A stretch of DNA of 64,000 bases from JAWVFM01 sp038237625. GTDB lineage: Bacteria > Actinomycetota > Thermoleophilia > Solirubrobacterales > 70-9. Below the pieces are notes generated by a model that saw only the letters and a program-made list of their open reading frames with translations, was not told the DNA's origin and ran no database searches. Shown piece after piece: positions 59,163 through 64,000 of this stretch. Numbering within the stretch: the stretch's first letter is position 1; each line of letters begins with the position of its first letter. A program made the translations under genes and the position numbers. Location: the NCBI GenBank assembly GCA_038237625.1, contig JBBRYM010000003.1, positions 192,761-256,760 on the forward strand, given 5' to 3'.

Positions 59163-59935
59163 GGGCTCGCGAATGCCTTCGCGCGCACGCCCTCCGCCCC
59201 CTCGGCGCGCCTCAGCTCACGGCGGCTCATTGCAATGAGCCCCAGCGAAAACAGACCCACCGCCGGGACCACGACCACCAGCGCCGCATCGCCCCCAGGC
59301 CAGCTCGCACCGGCGCCCTCGGCGCCCCAGAAGATCCCGAACGAGGTGAGCATCACGCCGACGGAGAACTTCATCGCGTTCTCCGGCACGCGCGTCAGCG
59401 GACGGTGTACCAGCGCGCCGGTGGCGGCGACGATGAGGACGGCCAGCAGTCCAGCCGCGGCCGCGAGAGCGATCCGGTGCTGGTTCGCGCCGAACGTGAG
59501 GACGATGAAGACGATCTCGAGGCCCTCGAGGAACACTCCCTTGAAGGAGATCGCGAACGCATAGCTGTCGATCCCCTCCTTGACGCCTCCGGCAGCTCTG
59601 GCGGCGGCGATCTGCTCGCGGTACTCGGCGTCTTCGTCGTGAAGCGCCTTCAGCCCGCCCGCGCGCAGGATCGCTTTTCGAAGCCATTGCAGGCCGAACA
59701 CCAGGAGCAGGCCGCCAACCACGAGCCGCAGGTCGTCGATCGGAAGCGAGGTGATCGCCGGCCCAAGCGCCGCCACGGTCAACCCCAGGGCGGCAAGCGC
59801 CGCGCCGGCGCCTGCGAGTGCGGAGCGCCAGCTTCGGCTCGAGCCCATCGCCAGCACGATCGTCAGGGCCTCGACCGCCTCGACGAGAGATGCCAGGAAA
59901 ACAGAGACTGCAAGCCCGAGCTCCGGTCCGCTCAT
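59159..59935 (-). CDS. COG4280-type integral membrane protein, FTR1-like
   Basis: 258 residues, about seven membrane helices in two halves. Each half has an acidic ExxE pair inside a helix: FLASLVEAVEALTIVLAMG in the first and FKGVFLEGLEIVFIVLTFG in the second, recalling the REGLE motif of FTR1/EfeU iron permeases. Between them lies a charged loop (HDEDAEYREQIAAARAAGGV). It probably transports a metal cation, but the call is inferred from those motifs. It forms an operon with the 58869 gene. Confidence 0.75.
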   Translation of the reverse strand: MSGPELGLAVSVFLASLVEAVEALTIVLAMGSSRSWRSALAGAGAALAALGLTVAALGPAITSLPIDDLRLVVGGLLLVFGLQWLRKAILRAGGLKALHDEDAEYREQIAAARAAGGVKEGIDSYAFAISFKGVFLEGLEIVFIVLTFGANQHRIALAAAAGLLAVLIVAATGALVHRPLTRVPENAMKFSVGVMLTSFGIFWGAEGAGASWPGGDAALVVVVPAVGLFSLGLIAMSRRELRRAEGAEGVRAKAFASP

Positions 59936-60093
59936 GCTCTGGATTCTGCCCCATGCCCCCCCAGCTACTCCCGGTCATGGAAAACGTGGGGCCGTCGATC
60001 CTGCTAGCGACCCAAAGCCGGACGGTCCACTAGCTCGGGCATCGGACGCCGATCGGCCTCTCGCCTCGCCCCGACGCGAGCGGACCCGGAATG

Positions 60094-60278
60094 CCCCTGA
60101 GGGGAGTACGCTGGCTGGTGGAGAAAAGGGCCACGAGCAGCTGATGACTATCTCGCTGCGACCCTCGGGGTCGCAGCGCTCCTCTCGGTGAACGGGACGG
60201 ATATTCCTTAACCGCCCGCGATCCCTGAGGCCTCCGAGGGAAGCTCAGCGAGCGTCCCGAAGGGGACGAGGAGGAAGC
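60094..60278 (+). other. Structured leader upstream of the DUF2294-desaturase operon
   Basis: Three or four strong hairpins are visible: CCCC-TGA-GGGG (60094-60104), a perfect 10-base stem GCTGCGACCC/GGGTCGCAGC with TCG loop (60155-60177), CTGAG/CTCAG enclosing 60225-60248, and CGTCCC-GAAG-GGGACG (60253-60268) next to the ribosome-binding GAGGAGG. An AT-rich GGATATTCCTTAA sits between them. It could be a riboswitch, attenuator or thermosensor, or simply the terminator and promoter zone. The 59936-60093 part shows nothing recognisable. Confidence 0.4.
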
Positions 60279-60664
60279 ATGGAGCGCTACCACGGCTCGC
60301 TCGCCGAGAAGATCTCGCGGGAGATCCTCAGCTTGACGAAGGAGTTCTCCGGGAAAGGCCCGACGGAGTGCAAGACCTTCATCGACACCAACCTGATCAT
60401 GGTCCTGCTGGGAGGCGGCTACACCGCCGCCGAGCAGACCCTCTTCGAGGCGGGCGGTTTCTCGAAGTGCGCCAGACGCGGTCGGTATTCCAGGACACGA
60501 TGGAGCTGCGCTTCACGGAGAAGATCGAGGAGCTCACCGAGCGCGAGGTCGTCGCCTTCATGTCGGCCAGCCATCAGGACCCCGACCTCTCTCTCGAGGT
60601 ATTCGTCCTTCTGCCCGAGCCCGAGCCCGAGCCCCAGCCCGAGGCCGTGGGAGCCGCGGAATGA
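60279..60664 (+). pseudogene. DUF2294 family gene with a frameshift
   Basis: ATG 60279 begins SLAEKISREILSLTKEFSGK, then CKTFIDTNLIMVLLGGGYTA and AEQTLFEAGG, the first half of DUF2294. Around 60450-60458 the frame changes and the rest follows as FLEVRQTRSVFQDTMELRFT, REVVAFMSASHQDPDLSLEV and FVLLPEPEPEPQPE, stopping at 60664. One base is missing in the GCGGGCGG run. The stop overlaps the desaturase ATG, so coupling is lost unless the frame is restored. The sequence may simply contain an error. Confidence 0.75.
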
Positions 60665-61677
60665 GCTCCGACATGAGACCGGTTAACCACCCCAGGGTGG
60701 ATCGGCTCGCCACGATCGTCGCGACCGCGGTGCCACCCGCGCTGCTGGTCCTGGCCATCGTCTTCAGCTGGGGCGGGCTGATGCACTGGCAGGACCTGGT
60801 CGTGCTCGCCACCGTCTATCTGATGACGCTCGTCGGAATCAGCGTCGGCTTCCACCGCCTGTTCACGCACCGCAGCTTCCGGACTTCGACTCCGGTCCGC
60901 GTGCTGTTGGCGATCCTGGGCTCTGCGGCCGTGGAGGGCCCGGTGATCGAGTGGGTAGCCACGCACCGACAGCACCACCGTTTTTCGGACGCCGCCGGCG
61001 ACCCCCACAGTCCTCACGTCGGTCACGGATCCGGGTTCATCGGGGCGCTCCGGGGCCTCGGCCACGCCCATATCGGCTGGATGTTCGGGGGCCCGGAGCG
61101 AGCCGACGAGCGCCGTTACGCGAAGGATCTCCTCGCCGACCCGGCGCTGGAATTCATCAACCGGACCTTCGTCGTCTGGGTCGCGGCTGGGGTCGCCCTT
61201 GCGTTCGGACTTGGCGTGGCCCTCACCGGGACCGTCATGGGCGGCCTCACCGCGATGCTCTGGGGCGGCGCCGCGCGGATCTTCCTGCTCCATCACGCCA
61301 CGTTCTCGATCAACAGCCTCTGCCACTTCTTCGGGCGCCGTCCCTATGCGACCGGCGACGAGTCCCGAAACCTCGCGTGGCTTGCGCCGCTCACCCTTGG
61401 CGAGGCCTGGCACAACAACCACCACGCCTTCCCCACCTCGGCGCGGCACGGCTTGGGCATCGGGCAATTCGACCCTTCAGCGGCCCTGATCGGGCTGCTG
61501 GAAAAGCTCGGGCTCGCCTGGGACGTCGTTCGCATCAGCCCGGCACGAAAGAAGCAAGCCGCGGTGCGGACCGGCCTGGTGGCCGGCCCGCCATCCGCAG
61601 CTGGCTCCGAATGGGCTTCCCCGTTACCGGCGACCACGGCGAGGCGCGCCGCTACCTGTGAGCGCGAGGAAGTTTGA
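60661..61677 (+). CDS. Acyl-CoA / fatty acid desaturase (delta-9 type)
   Basis: 338 residues, membrane-bound di-iron enzyme. The three histidine boxes are complete: HRLFTH, HRQHH and HNNHH, with four hydrophobic segments in the expected places and GISVGFHRLFTHRSFRT as in bacterial stearoyl-type desaturases. It introduces a double bond into acyl chains and helps membrane fluidity in the cold. The C-terminal ~35 residues are encoded by a copied hairpin repeat (61566-61611) and look non-native. It overlaps both operon neighbours. Confidence 0.92.
   Translation: MSSDMRPVNHPRVDRLATIVATAVPPALLVLAIVFSWGGLMHWQDLVVLATVYLMTLVGISVGFHRLFTHRSFRTSTPVRVLLAILGSAAVEGPVIEWVATHRQHHRFSDAAGDPHSPHVGHGSGFIGALRGLGHAHIGWMFGGPERADERRYAKDLLADPALEFINRTFVVWVAAGVALAFGLGVALTGTVMGGLTAMLWGGAARIFLLHHATFSINSLCHFFGRRPYATGDESRNLAWLAPLTLGEAWHNNHHAFPTSARHGLGIGQFDPSAALIGLLEKLGLAWDVVRISPARKKQAAVRTGLVAGPPSAAGSEWASPLPATTARRAATCEREEV
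61566..61611. repeat. 46-base repeat inside the desaturase 3' end (copy 1)
   Basis: This stretch, a hairpin GCGGACCGGCC-TGGT-GGCCGGCCCGC followed by CATCCGCAGCTGGCTCCGAA, recurs at 62861-62906 with two mismatches. In this place it is translated as RTGLVAGPPSAAGSE near the desaturase C-terminus. Confidence 0.7.
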
Positions 61678-62822
61678 GACGTTTTGCGAAAGCTTCGACC
61701 GTCGCCTGCCTGCTGCTCGCGCTGAGCGCGGGGACGGCGATGGGCGCCCAGATGGGCATCAATTCCAGCGCCACCTGGGACGTGCCCGGGCAGACGAACG
61801 TGATCCGCGAGACCCTCGTCGACTACTTCTCGGGCGCGCAGTCGGTCCGCATGATCGTCAATTGGAAGGAGCTCGAGCCCTGGCGCGGCCAGATCGATTT
61901 CCGCAAGCTCGCCGCCTACGACCACGCGGTCGAGCTGGTGCGGTCTCTGGGGCTGGAGGTCGAGATGCCGATCGCCGATGGCGTCCCCTACTGGGCATCG
62001 AGCGACCCAAACAAGCACATAACCGCCCACGGTGATCGCAAATGGGATCCGACATTTCCGCCCTCGCATATGAGCGACTACCGGCGTGTGGTCCAGTTGG
62101 TCGTCTCGAACTTCGCCCCGCGCGGGGTGACGAGCTACGAGATCTGGAACGAACCAAACATTCGCCGCTTCTGGAAGCCGCATCCAAGCCCGGCTGGGTA
62201 CACGCGGATGCTGAGGGCAGGCTATTTGGGCGTCAAGGCCGCCGATCCGGGGGCGCAGGTCGTGCTCGGCGGGCTGGCGAAGAACGACTACCGGTTCCTG
62301 GCCGGCATCTACAGAGCCGGCGGGGGCCGTTATTTCGACGTCGCCTCGGACCATCCCTACACGGGTGTTTCACCGCTCAAGGTATGGCGAGACCGCCGGG
62401 GTCGGATCAGTCGCAACTCCTTCGCCGGATTTCGCGAGGTCCGCCGGACGATGGTCCGCCACGGCGACCGCAACAAGCCGCTCTCGCTCGGCGAGTTCGG
62501 ATACAGCACGTCCGTTCAGAACGGCGGTGTCTCCGAGGAGCGCCAGGCGGGATACCTCACACAAGCCTTCGAGTACGCAGACCGATATCCCTGGGTGAGC
62601 ACGATCTTCTGGTACAACGGGCGCGACTTCGGGCAGGGCCCGCTGTCCGAATTCCAATACGGGCTGGTACACCCTGACTTCTCGCCCAAGCCCTCCTTCT
62701 ACGCCTTCCAGGCCCTCGCGTCGCGCGCTGCGCATTCCACGACCGCGGCCCGGCTGGACGTCCGGCGACTTCGGACGCTGCGTACTCCGAAAGCCCGGGA
62801 GCTGCGAAAGCTTGCGCACTGA
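61674..62822 (+). CDS. Secreted glycoside hydrolase (TIM-barrel, clan GH-A type)
   Basis: 382 residues from TTG 61674, whose TG is part of the desaturase stop (TTGA); GAGGAAG precedes it. The signal peptide is FAKASTVACLLLALSAGTAM. The barrel shows the acid/base motif YEIWNEPN and the nucleophile motif LSLGEFGYS, as in clan GH-A families such as GH5/GH39. Also seen are VRMIVNWKELEPWRG and FDVASDHPYTG. The exact family and sugar are unknown. Third gene of the operon. Confidence 0.8.
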   Translation: MRRFAKASTVACLLLALSAGTAMGAQMGINSSATWDVPGQTNVIRETLVDYFSGAQSVRMIVNWKELEPWRGQIDFRKLAAYDHAVELVRSLGLEVEMPIADGVPYWASSDPNKHITAHGDRKWDPTFPPSHMSDYRRVVQLVVSNFAPRGVTSYEIWNEPNIRRFWKPHPSPAGYTRMLRAGYLGVKAADPGAQVVLGGLAKNDYRFLAGIYRAGGGRYFDVASDHPYTGVSPLKVWRDRRGRISRNSFAGFREVRRTMVRHGDRNKPLSLGEFGYSTSVQNGGVSEERQAGYLTQAFEYADRYPWVSTIFWYNGRDFGQGPLSEFQYGLVHPDFSPKPSFYAFQALASRAAHSTTAARLDVRRLRTLRTPKARELRKLAH

Positions 62823-62860
62823 GCCACGCAACCGCGGTCGCGCCCACGAGAAGCCGCAGC

Positions 62861-62886
62861 GCGGGCCGGCCTGGTGGCCGGCCCGC
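62861..62886. terminator. Perfect hairpin between convergent glycoside hydrolase and SnoaL-like genes
   Basis: GCGGGCCGGCC / GGCCGGCCCGC, an 11-base perfect stem with TGGT loop, 38 bases after the glycoside hydrolase stop. Confidence 0.6.
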
Positions 62887-62906
62887 CATCCGCAGCTAGC
62901 TCCGAA
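62861..62906. repeat. 46-base repeat (copy 2)
   Basis: Second copy of the element at 61566-61611, 44 of 46 bases identical, here in its expected place between convergent genes. Its first 26 bases form the terminator stem. Confidence 0.7.
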
Positions 62907-63353
62907 TTAGCCCGCTAGAGCCGGCTCGGGGGTGTTGCTGACCGCCCCGATGTTCTTCATGAACCGATCCGTGTCCCACTGGGTCCACGACTCGGCGACC
63001 TTGCCGTCCTCGTAGCGGTCGATCCCGATTCCTGCCACGGGCTCGCCCTTCTCGCCCGTGGGCTTGAGGCCCATGAACTCGTTCTCGAACGTGCCATCGG
63101 CCCGCCAGCGCACAACGACCTTGTCATCGGCGGCGAACACGTCGTCGATCGTGAACTTGAGGTCGGGGAATGCCGCACGGTAGTCCGCGATCGTCTGCTT
63201 GACCTCATCGCGGTCTCGATCACCCTGAAGGGGATCGTGATCGACGTAGTGCTCCGTGCAGAGCTCATCGAGCAGCGCGAGATTTCCATTGCCGAATGCG
63301 TCCTCGACGAGGCGTCGCGAGACGGCGATGTTGTCCTGTATTGCTGTGGCCAT
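62907..63353 (-). CDS. SnoaL-like / ester cyclase family protein
   Basis: 148 residues from ATG 63353, preceded by AAGGAA; the open frame to 63458 is not conserved. The pattern RRLVEDAFGNGNLALLDELC, YVDHDPLQGDRDRDEVKQTI, YRAAFPDLKFTIDDVFAADD and KVVVRWRADGTFENEFMGLK is the SnoaL-type NTF2-like fold. ESWTQWDTDRFMKNIG closes the domain. Members include polyketide cyclases and many proteins of unknown function. The cavity residues do not tell the substrate. Confidence 0.85.
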   Translation of the reverse strand: MATAIQDNIAVSRRLVEDAFGNGNLALLDELCTEHYVDHDPLQGDRDRDEVKQTIADYRAAFPDLKFTIDDVFAADDKVVVRWRADGTFENEFMGLKPTGEKGEPVAGIGIDRYEDGKVAESWTQWDTDRFMKNIGAVSNTPEPALAG

Positions 63354-63543
63354 GGGCCACTTCCTTTCATTTCGGCATACCGCCTGGATGCGAATCGCTT
63401 CTTCCAGGTGGCGTGCCTTCGACGGAGCGAAGGTCGAAGTCCGGCGGCGTTCGGCCAACGGCCAGGACAGACGCTCCAGCCACCATTCTACTCCTCGGCT
63501 CCGCAGCGACGAGAGCCCTGCGCAGTTCGTCCTTCTGCGGCAC

Positions 63544-64000
63544 TTACCCGTTGCGCGCTGCGATCAGCTCCGCATCAGCACGCGCGATCAGCTCGTCGAG
63601 CGTGTCGGTGGGACGTAGGGCGGCAAGCCCGACGGTGATCGCGTCGGGCCGCAGCTCTTGATCGATGGCATCGTGGATCTCCCTGAAGCGAACCGCCGCC
63701 GTGTCGCGATCGACTCCGAAGAGGGTGCAGATGAACTCGTCGCCGCCGAGGCGCACCAGCGGCTCGTAGGAGCGAAGCTTCGATCGCAGTGCGGTGGCAA
63801 CCGTCTGCAGCGTCCTATCGCCCGCCGCGTGGCCGGACTCGTCGTTGATGGTTTTGAGCCCGTTGACGTCGATGAAGGCCAGGACGAGGCTTCCACCTTC
63901 TCTTCGAGCGCGATCGATCTCATTTTGGACCGCCACCCGGCCCATGGTCCGCCCGTAGGCGCCCGTGAGCTGATCCTGGTGGGCAAAGCGCAGCTCGGCC
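63544..64000 (-). CDS. GGDEF-domain protein, N-terminus outside window
   Basis: The frame is open to the window edge on the minus strand. The visible part begins RFAHQDQLTGAYGRTMGRVA and contains the diguanylate cyclase A-site GGDEF in LVRLGGDEFICTLFG, with LVLAFIDVNGLKTINDESGH upstream. It is a probable cyclic di-GMP synthase. The RxxD inhibitory site is not obvious, and the C-terminus ends at ADAELIAARNG. The sensor part lies beyond base 64000. Confidence 0.9.
   Translation of the reverse strand, partial: AELRFAHQDQLTGAYGRTMGRVAVQNEIDRARREGGSLVLAFIDVNGLKTINDESGHAAGDRTLQTVATALRSKLRSYEPLVRLGGDEFICTLFGVDRDTAAVRFREIHDAIDQELRPDAITVGLAALRPTDTLDELIARADAELIAARNG

Noticed and set aside
60094..60278. 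yybP-ykoY manganese riboswitch
   Set aside because: Only GGGGAGTA resembles the consensus; the GC-rich flanks form a different hairpin and the downstream genes are not manganese exporters.
1..64000. CRISPR arrays, rRNA genes, insertion sequences, integrases
   Set aside because: Looked for on both strands; no regularly spaced repeat arrays, rRNA-like sequence, transposase DDE or recombinase motifs were recognised.

Overview
The window is GC-rich throughout, uses many GTG and TTG starts, packs genes into overlapping ATGA/TGATG operons and carries many lipoprotein and secreted-protein genes. It has no rRNA, CRISPR array, transposase or integrase that I can recognise. Gene content (HTH/LAGLIDADG protein, DUF5995, secreted penicillin acylase, a puu-type polyamine operon, several Asp-box and propeller secreted proteins) suggests a soil actinobacterium, most likely of the Thermoleophilia/Solirubrobacterales type. 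The taxonomy is inference.

Layout. 1-1745: a partial DUF2339 multi-pass membrane protein. 1853-11044: an accessory, defence-like island with a broken lipoprotein gene, a type I restriction-modification operon (hsdR-hsdS-hsdM), a PIN-domain/HTH toxin-antitoxin pair with repeat operators, a small excisionase-type HTH protein and a candidate PD-(D/E)XK protein. 11075-16800: a run of eight same-strand genes, nearly all for lipoproteins or other exported proteins, ending with an RTX-repeat protein. 16975-17183: tRNA-Glu and tRNA-Leu, followed by a frameshifted HTH/LAGLIDADG gene. 18062-25389: patatin-like lipase, cold shock protein, secreted penicillin acylase, a glycoside hydrolase family 31 remnant, a DUF5995 protein and an Asp-box sialidase-like protein.

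25508-31002 is the most striking operon. A 1172-residue protein joins an aldehyde dehydrogenase to a fatty-alcohol-oxidase-type GMC flavoprotein. It is followed by a haloalkane dehalogenase and an NAD-dependent epimerase/reductase. Together they could take a haloalkane to alcohol, aldehyde and acid. 31067-35073 holds a metallophosphoesterase, a small membrane protein, a phospholipase-C-type phosphoesterase and a glutamine amidotransferase. 35060-40910 is a polyamine (puu-like) catabolic operon: permease, gamma-glutamyl-polyamine synthetase, gamma-glutamyl hydrolase, aldehyde dehydrogenase and SDR. Divergent to it are an FAD oxidoreductase and an FGGY (glycerol-type) kinase, then a GntR/FCD regulator.

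44674-64000 is mixed housekeeping and stress content: alpha/beta hydrolase, ABC-2 drug-type exporter, DUF892 protein with a Ser/Arg-rich tail, methyltransferase, PII-Amt ammonium pair, YihY protein, DEAD RNA helicase divergent from a cold shock protein, small conserved proteins, CFA-type methyltransferase, frameshifted YbdK ligase, YVTN propeller, FTR1-like membrane protein, a three-gene operon of DUF2294 (frameshifted), fatty acid desaturase and secreted glycoside hydrolase behind a structured leader, a SnoaL-like protein, and a GGDEF protein running off the end.

Four otherwise convincing genes are broken by single-base indels. This points either to recent decay or, quite possibly, to residual indel errors in the assembly.
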